The notes below the pieces were generated by a model. That model searched no databases. It was not told the DNA's origin and worked only from the letters and a program-made list of their open reading frames with translations. From JBAXLO01 sp037134755 (GTDB lineage: Bacteria; Bacteroidota; Bacteroidia; Bacteroidales; JACABE01): a stretch of 12,524 bases of DNA. The translations under genes and the position numbers were made by a program. Shown here piece after piece: positions 1 to 6,197 of this stretch. Each line of letters opens with the position of its first letter. Position 1 is the first letter of the stretch. The stretch spans positions 1 through 12,524 of the forward strand of contig JBAXLO010000138.1 in NCBI GenBank assembly GCA_037134755.1, given 5' to 3'.

Positions 1-105
1 GTCCAAACGATTTTATCTATTGTCCAAACGACTTAGTCAATCGTCCAAACGATTTTATCAATCGTCCAAACGACTTAGTCTATTGTCCAAACGATTTAGT
101 CAATT
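1..105. repeat. 21-bp tandem repeat array, five units, cut by window edge
   Basis: Five head-to-tail 21-bp units all begin GTCCAAACGA. Units 1 and 3 continue TTTTATC and units 2 and 4 continue CTTAGTC, so the array alternates A-B-A-B; unit 5 (TTTAGTC) is a hybrid. The array starts at the first base, so it probably continues upstream. Because 21 is divisible by 3, plus frame 2 stays open through the array (SKRFYLL-type heptads) until the TAG at 110-112. No coding gene can be supported. The units hold small inverted repeats, for example CGATT-TTATC-AATCG and GACT-T-AGTC. Confidence 0.9.
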
Positions 106-330
106 GATGTAGCAGGTTTGTAAATATTCTAATTAGAAGAACATGCTGTAATACAAGGATAGCAGATGCTATGTCGAGAAACTGGGTAAACAATTAAAAG
201 ACTTATTAAAGTGTATTGATATAAACGACTCCTACCGGTCGAATTACTAAACAATTACTGTGGTTGGCAATTAAGGCACAGTACTCCTTATTTCAAGATA
301 AGAGTTATCTAAACTATTAAATAACTGAGA
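106..330. other. Intergenic stretch without visible gene
   Basis: Between the 21-bp array and the terminator at 331 no open frame of useful length, tRNA, promoter consensus or repeat was found on either strand. The sequence is AT-rich with a short GC-richer patch near 225-240. Confidence 0.5.
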
Positions 331-372
331 ACAATAAAGCCTTATCAATTAAATTTGATAAGGCTTTATTGT
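331..372. terminator. Bidirectional terminator downstream of queD
   Basis: A perfect 18-bp inverted repeat (331-348 with 355-372) encloses a 6-nt loop. The arms are A-rich then T-rich (ACAATAAAGCC / GGCTTTATTGT), so the U-rich tail lies within the stem and either strand could terminate. It lies 50 nt past the queD stop and probably ends the leftward msrC-nuclease-queD transcript. There is no long T-run outside the stem, so efficiency is uncertain. Confidence 0.75.
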
Positions 373-421
373 TATAAAACAATTCCTATAGTGATTAAAT
401 ATCAGTAGATACAATTAATTG

Positions 422-868
422 TTAATTGTCTTCAGCATACCATTCAGCATAAGAATTAGGAGTTTCGTCGAGGCGGATATGATGAAGTTTTGTTTGAGAA
501 GGAAGTTTCTCCATAATCTTTTGTGCAAAGTCTAGTAAAAGATTCTCGCAGCTTGGTTGATAAGGCACTATTATAAGTTTCTCAGAAACTTTATGCCAAA
601 TACCTTCATTAATACCCGGCGTTTCGTCATTAATAATAAGCGCATGATCAAATGGGTTGACGATGGCTTCATTAACAATAGTTTTTAATAAACCAAAATC
701 CATTACCATGCCATTCTTAGGTGAAGTATTATCTTTAATAGGTTCGCCGATAACAGTTACAGCCATCTTATAAGAATGCCCGTGAATGTTACGGCAAGGG
801 CCATCATATCCTAATAAAACATGAGCGCTCTCGAACCTAAACTCTTTGGTTAATCTAATCTTAGCCAT
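422..868 (-). CDS. queD: 6-carboxy-5,6,7,8-tetrahydropterin synthase (QueD)
   Basis: This 148-aa protein belongs to the PTPS/QueD family, which converts 7,8-dihydroneopterin triphosphate to 6-carboxytetrahydropterin, the second step to preQ0 and queuosine. The zinc-binding histidines are H16 (FESAH), H29 and H31 (HGH). The catalytic Cys is C25 (PCRNIHGH), with D74-H75 (FDHAL), E108 (PSCEN) and E135 (ETPNSYAEW). It is somewhat longer than E. coli QueD (about 120 aa), mainly through a loop near residues 42-53. The ATG lies 3 nt past the stop of the upstream nuclease gene, so the two are probably co-transcribed. No Shine-Dalgarno is visible. No other queuosine gene is in the window. PTPS paralogues can have other pterin roles, but the Cys-xxx-His-Gly-His arrangement favours QueD. 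Confidence 0.92.
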   Translation of the reverse strand: MAKIRLTKEFRFESAHVLLGYDGPCRNIHGHSYKMAVTVIGEPIKDNTSPKNGMVMDFGLLKTIVNEAIVNPFDHALIINDETPGINEGIWHKVSEKLIIVPYQPSCENLLLDFAQKIMEKLPSQTKLHHIRLDETPNSYAEWYAEDN

Positions 869-871
869 AAC

Positions 872-1987
872 TTATTTAATGATTTTGAAATTAAAAGAAG
901 TTGATGAATTCGCATCCATAAATACCGTAAGTATATAAACTCCTTTGGACAGCGTGCTACTATCGAACTCGTAATTATAATCTTGTTTATTAAAGCGAAT
1001 ATCTATCTTTTTACCGGTAATATCTGATAAAAGAAAGATAGGTTTGTTAGGTGTTGCATTGCCAAAGCTTACATTAAATATATCCTTGGCGGGATTAGGA
1101 TACACCAGAATATTGTTTGTTGCTGATAGCTTCGAATACGCGAAAGCATCAGGACTCCAAATCATAGGAGCAAATTCAGGATGATCAATAAAAGGATTCC
1201 TGTTGTGTTGAATAGCATAAACCGAGTCGTTGCGGTTAATTTCCTTTTGACTAACCGGATCCAAAACATTCCATTGTAAAAACAGATTGATTTGCCAAGC
1301 TTGCAAAGCCGGATAAGTAGTTCCATCAAGCACATGCACAACTTCGTTGCCCGATGCCGCAGAAGTAAACCAACTTACAATAAGATCCTCATAACGGGTA
1401 ACCATATAAAAATAAGTACGTGCAAAATCTCCTTTAAATGAATCAGTAGGCTCAAATACTGTTCCGGTATAACCGGGATAAGTACAAGGCCCTAGTTTAC
1501 TTCCATTGGATGAAGTCCAGGTAGGACTGGTAACTTTACCGAAAGGAAAGTTAGAACGGCGGTTGTTGACATAACCGTCAGTAGGATACAAATGATTTAA
1601 ATCCCCATACATGGGATAAGCATCACCAAAATAACTTGCCGGAAACGAATGCTCTCTATTATAACAATCACCCTCCTGACTATAGTTACCACACTGATTT
1701 TGATTATGAATATAATGATAAGTAGGATTGCCATCTGAATAAGGATCCCATACATAATTAGCAATGGCATTGGGCTTAGTATCTGTTTTAACGAATAAAG
1801 CCCAGAGGCTGGCATAATCATTTTGAGTATGCCCGTTGGTGATTATTGTTTTCAAAGCTGTCTTTAACTGAGCTGTGTATAAACCTTGGGTACTATCATA
1901 ATACCCTGGAGGTATCTGCGCAAAGCTTACATATATAAAGGATAAGAATAATAATATGGTTAGAAAACTTCTCTTTATGTTGATCAT
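872..1987 (-). CDS. Secreted endonuclease I family nuclease with T9SS sorting domain
   Basis: This 371-aa protein has an N-terminal signal peptide (residues 1-23, hydrophobic core ending SFA-Q). An endonuclease I (EndA/NucM-like) domain follows, roughly residues 30-260. It carries the family signature NREHSFPASYFG (110-121, His113 the likely catalytic base) and DLNHLYPTDGYVNNRRSN (129-146), which supplies metal-binding and active-site residues. C99 and C108 could form a disulphide. Residues from about 291 to the end (LVYPNPAKD, a GKK turn, LSKGVYILTV) are a type A T9SS sorting domain, so the enzyme is expected to be exported and either released or anchored at the surface. Likely role: extracellular DNA/RNA degradation for nutrients. 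It lies between msrC (23 nt upstream) and queD (3 nt downstream) on one apparent transcript, although the three functions have no obvious link. Confidence 0.92.
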   Translation of the reverse strand: MINIKRSFLTILLFLSFIYVSFAQIPPGYYDSTQGLYTAQLKTALKTIITNGHTQNDYASLWALFVKTDTKPNAIANYVWDPYSDGNPTYHYIHNQNQCGNYSQEGDCYNREHSFPASYFGDAYPMYGDLNHLYPTDGYVNNRRSNFPFGKVTSPTWTSSNGSKLGPCTYPGYTGTVFEPTDSFKGDFARTYFYMVTRYEDLIVSWFTSAASGNEVVHVLDGTTYPALQAWQINLFLQWNVLDPVSQKEINRNDSVYAIQHNRNPFIDHPEFAPMIWSPDAFAYSKLSATNNILVYPNPAKDIFNVSFGNATPNKPIFLLSDITGKKIDIRFNKQDYNYEFDSSTLSKGVYILTVFMDANSSTSFNFKIIK

Positions 1988-2010
1988 AATTTTGTGTAAA
2001 ATGTAGATAA

Positions 2011-2469
2011 TTAATCAATGTTATAAATAAGATTCACTATCTTTTGTAAACAATCAGCATCTACATTATCAAAAGAATCTAAATCTTTACTATCAATATC
2101 AAGAACACCTACAATTTCTCCGATATTGTTTTTAAGAGGTACTACAATCTCCGACTTCGAACGAGAATCACAAGCAATATGTCCCGGGAATTGCTCTACA
2201 TCAGGAACAATAATAGTTTCTTTAGCATTGATAGCTGCCCAGCAAACTCCATCATCCTTCTTTAATTCCATACAAGCAACAGGACCTTGGTATGTTTTTA
2301 CAATAAGTTTACCATCTTGTAAACAATAAAAGCCCGTCCAGAAATTATAATCAATCTTATGATGAAGCACAGCAACAACACTGCACATTCTTGCATCAAT
2401 ATCATTGCTTTTCTTTAACAGTTCTTTTAACTGGATATATATACGTTCGTATTTCTCTAACTTTGCCAT
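2011..2469 (-). CDS. msrC: Free methionine-(R)-sulfoxide reductase (GAF domain)
   Basis: The protein is a single 152-aa GAF domain that reduces free L-methionine-(R)-sulfoxide to methionine with thioredoxin. It is cytosolic and repairs oxidised methionine. The three redox cysteines C66, C76 and C100 have exactly the spacing (10 and 24) of C84, C94 and C118 in E. coli MsrC (YebR). The surrounding motifs are the family's: GFYCLQDGKL, QGPVACMEL, GVCWAA, PGHIACDSRSKSEIVVPL and GVLDIDS. The N terminus is slightly shorter than in E. coli. The start codon lies 5 nt after the U-run of the tnaA terminator, so there is no room for its own promoter just upstream. Expression by read-through, or from a promoter inside tnaA, is inferred. 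It appears to head a msrC-nuclease-queD transcript. Confidence 0.94.
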   Translation of the reverse strand: MAKLEKYERIYIQLKELLKKSNDIDARMCSVVAVLHHKIDYNFWTGFYCLQDGKLIVKTYQGPVACMELKKDDGVCWAAINAKETIIVPDVEQFPGHIACDSRSKSEIVVPLKNNIGEIVGVLDIDSKDLDSFDNVDADCLQKIVNLIYNID

Positions 2470-2474
2470 AATGT

Positions 2475-2508
2475 AAAAAAGACGATGTCTAATAAAAACA
2501 TCGTCTTT
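2475..2508 (-). terminator. Intrinsic terminator of tnaA
   Basis: Read on the minus strand, an 11-bp perfect stem (2498-2508 with 2478-2488, AAAGACGATGT / ACATCGTCTTT) with a 9-nt loop is followed by a continuous run of six T (three of them in the stem). It starts 21 nt beyond the tnaA stop. Its end is only about 5 nt from the msrC ATG. Confidence 0.85.
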
Positions 2509-2529
2509 CAGTTTTTGTTTGTATTTTGA

Positions 2530-3924
2530 TTAAGCTTTTTCTAATTCAACAGTAAAATGACGCATGATTGGAGCTTCGTAAGTTATTTTATAACCTTTAG
2601 TGATGCTTTCTCTGCGATCGAAAACATTCTTTAAAGCTACAGCCACAACATCCATGTGATTATTAGTGTAAACACGACGAGGAATTGCCAAACGTAAAAA
2701 CTCTAAAGCAGGATAACGATTTATTCTGGTTTCAGGATCTCTGTCAGCAAGTATCGTTCCAATTTCTACAGCACGAATACCTGCTTCAATATATAATTCC
2801 ACACCTAAAGTCTGAGCTATGTATTCTTCTTTTGGTACATGAGTTAATACTTTTTTAGTATCAACAAATATTGCATGGCCACCCACCGGACGTTGAAATG
2901 GAACACCAAATGCATCTAGTCTTGCACCTAAATACTCCACTTGTTTTATACGTGTTTCTAAGGTTTCGAACTCTGTGTTTTCGTCTAAGCCTTGTGCTAA
3001 AGCATTCATATCTCTACCAGACATGCCACCATAAGTTACATAACCTTCGAACATAATATTAAATACACTTGCTTTCTTAAAAAGCTCTTCTGTACGCATC
3101 CCAATAAAACCACCCATGTTAACGATAGCATCTTTCTTTGCACTCATCGTCATAACATCAGCATAAGAAAACATTTCTTTAGTGATTTCTTTTATGGTTT
3201 TATTTTGATAACCTTTTTCGCGCATCTTTATGAAGTAAGCATTCTCAGCAAAACGAGCTGCATCAAATACAACCATCTTGCCATACTTATCAGCAACAGC
3301 TCTTACATCTTTCAAATTCTGAATAGATACTGGCTGTCCACCAGATGAATTACAGGTAACGGTCATTACGATAAAAGTAATCTTATCGGTATTATTTTTT
3401 ATTACTGTTTCGAGCTTTTCAATGTCAACATTGCCTTTAAAAGGATGTTCCAAAGCTGTATCAAAAGCTTCAGCAATTGTACAGTCGTAAGCTTTAGCTT
3501 TTCGAAATTCGATATGTCCTTTTGTAGTATCAAAGTGTGAATTGCCCGGGACAATATCTCCTTCTTTAACTAATACTGAAAACAAAACATTCTCGGCTGC
3601 ACGTCCCTGATGTGTAGGCAGGAAGTAATCGAAACCTAATATGTTTTTGATTGCATTCTTCATCTTAAAATAAGAAGAAGCGCCTGCATAACTCTCGTCG
3701 CCAAGCATCATTTCGCTCCATTGACGATCGCTCATTGCGCCTGTACCCGAATCGGTAAGCAGGTCAATGAATACTTTATCGCTACTTAAATTAAAGAGAT
3801 TGTATTTTGCCTCTTTAATCCATTTTTCGCGTTCTTCTCTTGTACTTCTTTTTATAGGTTCAATCATCTTGATCTTGAAGGATTCTGCAAATGGTAATTC
3901 CATGTCTTTTAATATTAAATTCAT
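2530..3924 (-). CDS. tnaA: Tryptophanase (tryptophan indole-lyase)
   Basis: This 464-aa PLP enzyme of the beta-eliminating lyase family cleaves tryptophan to indole, pyruvate and ammonia in the cytosol. Visible family elements are LLTDSGTGAMS (55-65), the PLP-phosphate region THQGR (104-108), DAARFAENAYF (221-231, Asp221 to the pyridine nitrogen) and MSAKKDA with the Schiff-base Lys264. Residues that separate tryptophanase from tyrosine phenol-lyase all match tryptophanase. These are Asp132 in FDTTKGH (Thr in the phenol-lyase), VEIG at 386-389 (where the phenol-lyase has the substrate Arg in MERG) and His456 in MRHFT (Phe in the phenol-lyase). Length fits the family. ATG at 3924 is used; Met8 is a possible alternative start. 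The gene is monocistronic by its terminator, has no adjacent tryptophan permease, and has a structured leader of roughly 140 nt. Confidence 0.95.
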   Translation of the reverse strand: MNLILKDMELPFAESFKIKMIEPIKRSTREEREKWIKEAKYNLFNLSSDKVFIDLLTDSGTGAMSDRQWSEMMLGDESYAGASSYFKMKNAIKNILGFDYFLPTHQGRAAENVLFSVLVKEGDIVPGNSHFDTTKGHIEFRKAKAYDCTIAEAFDTALEHPFKGNVDIEKLETVIKNNTDKITFIVMTVTCNSSGGQPVSIQNLKDVRAVADKYGKMVVFDAARFAENAYFIKMREKGYQNKTIKEITKEMFSYADVMTMSAKKDAIVNMGGFIGMRTEELFKKASVFNIMFEGYVTYGGMSGRDMNALAQGLDENTEFETLETRIKQVEYLGARLDAFGVPFQRPVGGHAIFVDTKKVLTHVPKEEYIAQTLGVELYIEAGIRAVEIGTILADRDPETRINRYPALEFLRLAIPRRVYTNNHMDVVAVALKNVFDRRESITKGYKITYEAPIMRHFTVELEKA

Positions 3925-3970
3925 AAATATAAAAATAAAAAATTAGTAAAATAGATTAGTTTAGTATAGA

Positions 3971-4048
3971 TCAGAAATGATAACTATCTCTATTCTTAAC
4001 ATTAAGAAAGAGACTTTTGCAAAGCTCTTGTGTAAAGTACAAATCCAT
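3971..4048 (-). promoter_or_regulatory. tnaA leader: two alternative hairpins and a 25-codon upstream ORF
   Basis: On the minus strand, hairpin A pairs 4025-4028 and 4021-4024 with 4009-4012 and 4014-4017 (8 bp, one bulge, loop GCA). Hairpin B pairs 4004-4013 with 3987-3997 (10 bp, one bulge, 6-nt loop). Both need the segment TCTCT at 4009-4013, so only one can form at a time. An ATG at 4048 opens 25 codons (MDLYFTQELC...) that run through both hairpins to a TGA at 3973-3971, 46 nt before tnaA. The peptide has no Trp, so it is not a TnaC homologue. No U-run follows hairpin B, which argues against a simple attenuator. The structure is seen in the sequence; a regulatory role is only inferred. 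Confidence 0.3.
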
Positions 4049-4070
4049 TATAACAATCCCTTTAATTTTA

Positions 4071-4078
4071 CAAAAGTA
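4071..4078 (-). promoter_or_regulatory. Candidate -7 promoter element for tnaA
   Basis: On the minus strand the sequence is TACTTTTG, a match to the Bacteroidota -7 consensus TAnnTTTG. It would start transcription near 4064 and give a leader of about 140 nt. No good TTTG -33 box lies 19-21 nt upstream. A weaker alternative, TGGATTTG, lies at 4047-4040 with a TTTG 23 nt upstream (4074-4071). Confidence 0.35.
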
Positions 4079-4091
4079 AGATAAATTTTAA

Positions 4092-4099
4092 TACCTTTG
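4092..4099 (+). promoter_or_regulatory. -7 promoter element for the M64 peptidase gene
   Basis: TACCTTTG, followed by C, matches the Bacteroidota TAnnTTTG consensus. A TTTA at 4067-4070 is a weak -33 box at 21-nt spacing. Transcription would begin near 4106, giving a leader of about 60 nt. It lies back to back with the candidate tnaA promoter. Confidence 0.55.
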
Positions 4100-4167
4100 C
4101 ACATTATTTGTAATAAATATTATTAATAATTATTAAACAACTGATATTAATCTAAATAAATAAAACA

Positions 4168-5436
4168 ATGAAAAATATTTTAATCATCATTTTGACATCT
4201 TTTACGCTTACGGTGTCTGCGCAGTACGACAAGTTTTTTGAAAACAAAACGCTTCGTATCGACTTTTATCATTCAGGCAACTTTGAACATGAGTACTACA
4301 GACCTGACGAATTGATTGAGAAAGCAGGATGGGCAGGTTCGAAAGTTAATCTTATTGATACTTTTAATTATGGTAAGTTTAGGATTATGGTGTATGACAA
4401 AGCTTCTGATCTATTGATTTATTCGCGTGGCTTTTCTTCCATCTTTGCTGAATGGCGCACTACCAAAGAGGGTCATGGGGCATGTGGCAATTATCAGGAA
4501 ACTATGATGGTTCCTTATCCAAAGAATATCATTAAAGTGCTTTACCAAAGTAGGGATAGTCTAAATGTTTGGAATACTATAGCCGAGGATGAAATTGATC
4601 CGAAAAAGGCTGAGATTACTAAGCCTAAGAAGGCAAAGGCTGAAACCATTAAACTGCAATATTCAGGAGATCCTTCTGTGAAGTTAGACATTGCTATTAT
4701 CGCGGATGGCTATACTAAAAATGACAAGGAAAAGATGCTAAAGGATTTCGAAAGCTTTAAGAATAGTATCTTAAGTTGTTCTCCTTATGATAAAAACAAG
4801 GATAAGATAAATATCTGGGGAGTAGCTACAGTGTCTATTGAATCTGGGATTACGAGTCCTAATGATTCTATTTTTAAAAAGACTATTCTCAAGTCAAGTT
4901 TTAATGGAATTAATTCAGACAGGTATATATTGACTGTCGAAAACAAAACGCTTCAGGATCTTTTGGCTGACACTCCTTATGATCAGATTGTGATTATGTG
5001 CAACACTACTAAGTACGGTGGCGGAGGTATTTACAACTTCTACTGCACGGTGGCTGCCGGCAATAAAGTGGCTCCTTATCTTTTTCAACATGAATTTGGG
5101 CATGCTTTTGCAGGTTTGGCTGATGAATATTATACTTCCGAAGTTTCAGTAGAGAATTTTTATCCTTCTAAAATTGAGCCTTGGGAACCCAATATTACTA
5201 CCTTAAGTAATTTTGCTGCTAAATGGAAGAGCATGGTTGCTGATAGCGTTGCCATTCCAACTAAAGTTGATGATAAATATATGTGTACGGTAGGAGTTTA
5301 CGAAGGTGGCGGTTATATGGCCAAAAGTGTTTATCGCCCTTATATTGATTGCACTATGAAATCTGTTAAGATTAATGCATTTTGCCCGGTGTGTAAGCGA
5401 TCGATAGAACAAATGATTGAATTTTATTCTCATTAA
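4168..5436 (+). CDS. Secreted M64-family zinc metallopeptidase
   Basis: This 422-aa protein has a signal peptide (residues 1-18, ending VSA-Q). An N-terminal beta-rich domain of the M64 N type (about 20-140) precedes a catalytic domain from about 165. The zinc site is HEFGHAFAGLADEY (308-321), matching HExxHxxGxxD with ligands H308, H312 and D319 and general base E309. This is the peptidase M64 (IgA peptidase-like) family, whose Bacteroides members have similar length. A Lys-rich linker (KPKKAKAE) lies near 152-159. Cysteines C373, C395, C406 and C409 lie in the C-terminal part. There is no T9SS sorting domain, so a periplasmic location is more likely than T9SS export; no Cys follows the signal peptide, so it is not an obvious lipoprotein. 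The natural substrate is unknown. It is transcribed alone, between its promoter and a strong terminator. Confidence 0.9.
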   Translation: MKNILIIILTSFTLTVSAQYDKFFENKTLRIDFYHSGNFEHEYYRPDELIEKAGWAGSKVNLIDTFNYGKFRIMVYDKASDLLIYSRGFSSIFAEWRTTKEGHGACGNYQETMMVPYPKNIIKVLYQSRDSLNVWNTIAEDEIDPKKAEITKPKKAKAETIKLQYSGDPSVKLDIAIIADGYTKNDKEKMLKDFESFKNSILSCSPYDKNKDKINIWGVATVSIESGITSPNDSIFKKTILKSSFNGINSDRYILTVENKTLQDLLADTPYDQIVIMCNTTKYGGGGIYNFYCTVAAGNKVAPYLFQHEFGHAFAGLADEYYTSEVSVENFYPSKIEPWEPNITTLSNFAAKWKSMVADSVAIPTKVDDKYMCTVGVYEGGGYMAKSVYRPYIDCTMKSVKINAFCPVCKRSIEQMIEFYSH

Positions 5437-5463
5437 AAATTAATATCTATTTTTAATAAAGTG

Positions 5464-5500
5464 AAAGCCTCCGTCAATAGTTTGACGGAGGCTTTTTTTT
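5464..5500 (+). terminator. Strong intrinsic terminator after the M64 peptidase
   Basis: A perfect 14-bp stem (5464-5477 with 5482-5495, core GCCTCCGTC / GACGGAGGC) has a 4-nt loop and runs into eight T residues (5493-5500). It begins 27 nt past the stop codon. Confidence 0.95.
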
Positions 5501-5778
5501 AGGTCAAAACTATCATCAAATTTAAATATTTTCTTTTGTTTTTTTATATTTTTACCACTTTCGTGGAATGGATTGTAGGTAAATGTCAGGATTCTTATCT
5601 TTAATAAAGGTTTTTCTTTTTTGTTATTTAATCAAATTGTATTTTTAAAAATAAATTCTTATCTGCCGAAAGGCAAAGTGAATTAATTGATTAATTTAAA
5701 TATCTTTTCAATAATAATTTTATTTAATAATATTAAAACTGATATCTAAAATCTAAATTCAGTTTTCTTTTTAAGCTC

Positions 5779-5826
5779 TATTTCTTTATCTTATAATAAA
5801 TTTATTTTATATAAGATAAAGAAATA
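5779..5826. repeat. 17-bp perfect inverted repeat (long hairpin)
   Basis: TATTTCTTTATCTTATA (5779-5795) is exactly inverted at 5810-5826, with a 14-nt loop that contains the self-complementary ATAAATTTAT. No T-run follows on either strand and no gene ends nearby, so it is a poor terminator candidate. It stops 4 bp before the recognisable start of the 21-bp array. Confidence 0.85.
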
Positions 5827-5830
5827 CATA

Positions 5831-6055
5831 AGTATGACGCTTGTATTTATTGGAATGTAATTTGTTGTCATTGGAATGATTCATGTACTCTTTGGAATGA
5901 CCCATGTACCCTTTGGAATGACCCATGTACTCTTTGGAATGACTCATGTACTCTTTGGAATGACCCATGTACCCTTTGGAATGGCATTTGTATCCATCGG
6001 AAAGTACTTTGTATCGCGATACAAAGTACTTTCCAAAGGGTACATGGGTCATTCT
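5831..6055. repeat. 21-bp tandem array ending in an inverted copy
   Basis: Units start at 5831, 5852, 5873, 5894, 5915, 5936, 5957, 5978 and 5999. The five from 5873 to 5977 are nearly identical (GGAATGACCCATGTACYCTTT). The units at 5831, 5852 and 5978 are diverged, and the last (5999) forms half of a perfect palindrome. Beyond the palindrome a copy in the opposite orientation (6035-6053) matches the inverse of the units at 5894 and 5957 without mismatch over 19 bp. Read on the minus strand the unit begins TCCAAAGGG. The array is noncoding as far as can be told, and lies 140 bp upstream of the 224-aa unknown gene. Confidence 0.9.
5999..6034. repeat. 36-bp perfect palindrome
   Basis: GGAAAGTACTTTGTATCG is followed directly by its exact reverse complement, centred between 6016 and 6017 on CG|CG. 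Each arm itself contains the palindrome AAAGTACTTT. It is the turning point where the 21-bp array reverses orientation. As RNA or single-stranded DNA the arms, together with flanking repeat units, could form a long cruciform or hairpin. Confidence 0.95.
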
Positions 6056-6150
6056 TATTAATTCTTTTTATTTATAAATAAACCATTTATATTAATAAAT
6101 AAAACATTAATAATAATAAATAATACCATGATATATCAATTTAAATACAC

Positions 6151-6158
6151 TACCTTTG
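6151..6158 (+). promoter_or_regulatory. -7 promoter element for the 224-aa unknown gene
   Basis: TACCTTTG, followed by C, is an exact TAnnTTTG match and identical over 9 bp to the element at 4092. The ATG at 6198 lies 39 nt further on, giving an expected leader of about 30 nt. No clear TTTG -33 box is seen. Confidence 0.55.
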
Positions 6159-6197
6159 CCGGAAATTGCTTCATACAACTAAATTAAAACAATTATC

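Larger units (their letters stand above)
5501..6197. other. Large gene-poor, very AT-rich intergenic region
   Basis: About 700 bp without a supportable gene. 5501-5778 is very AT-rich; it holds only two tiny hairpins (CCAC-TTTC-GTGG near 5554-5565 and TGCC-GAAA-GGCA at 5664-5675). 5779-5826 is a long hairpin, 5831-6055 is a 21-bp repeat array with an inverted end, and 6056-6150 is AT-rich spacer before a promoter. Open frames of 61 and 81 codons over the array arise because the period is divisible by 3. Confidence 0.7.

Noticed and set aside
2..112. Open frame in the first array (SKRFYLL-type heptads ending at TAG 110)
   Set aside because: Same period effect. No start is visible and no conserved domain follows; a C-terminal tail of an upstream gene cannot be excluded but is not supported.
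1597..1821. 74-codon minus-strand frame inside the endonuclease gene, and similar shadow frames inside tnaA, the M64 peptidase, hyfC and hyfE
   Set aside because: They overlap well-supported genes in other frames and show no family motifs or promoters of their own.
2530..3924. Tyrosine phenol-lyase instead of tryptophanase
   Set aside because: Asp132, VEIG at 386-389 and His456 match tryptophanase rather than the Thr, MERG and Phe of the phenol-lyase.
3971..4048. TnaC-like leader peptide for tnaA
   Set aside because: The 25-codon ORF has no Trp codon and does not end in the Pro-stop arrangement of TnaC, so it is kept only as an undefined leader ORF.
4240..4954. Exact 16-bp repeat (GAAAACAAAACGCTTC) at 4240-4255 and 4939-4954
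   Set aside because: Both copies encode ENKTL in the same gene, and there is no wider similarity between the flanks, so it looks like coincidence in AT-rich coding sequence.
1..6055. CRISPR array
   Set aside because: The 21-bp units are contiguous with no unique spacers of 25-40 bp, and no cas gene is present.
5807..6061. Overlapping open frames on both strands (61 and 81 codons) with heptad repeats such as MTHVPFG and HSKEYMG
   Set aside because: They follow from a 21-bp period divisible by three without stops. Both strands are open over the same DNA, and the best-conserved features are palindromic rather than codon-like.
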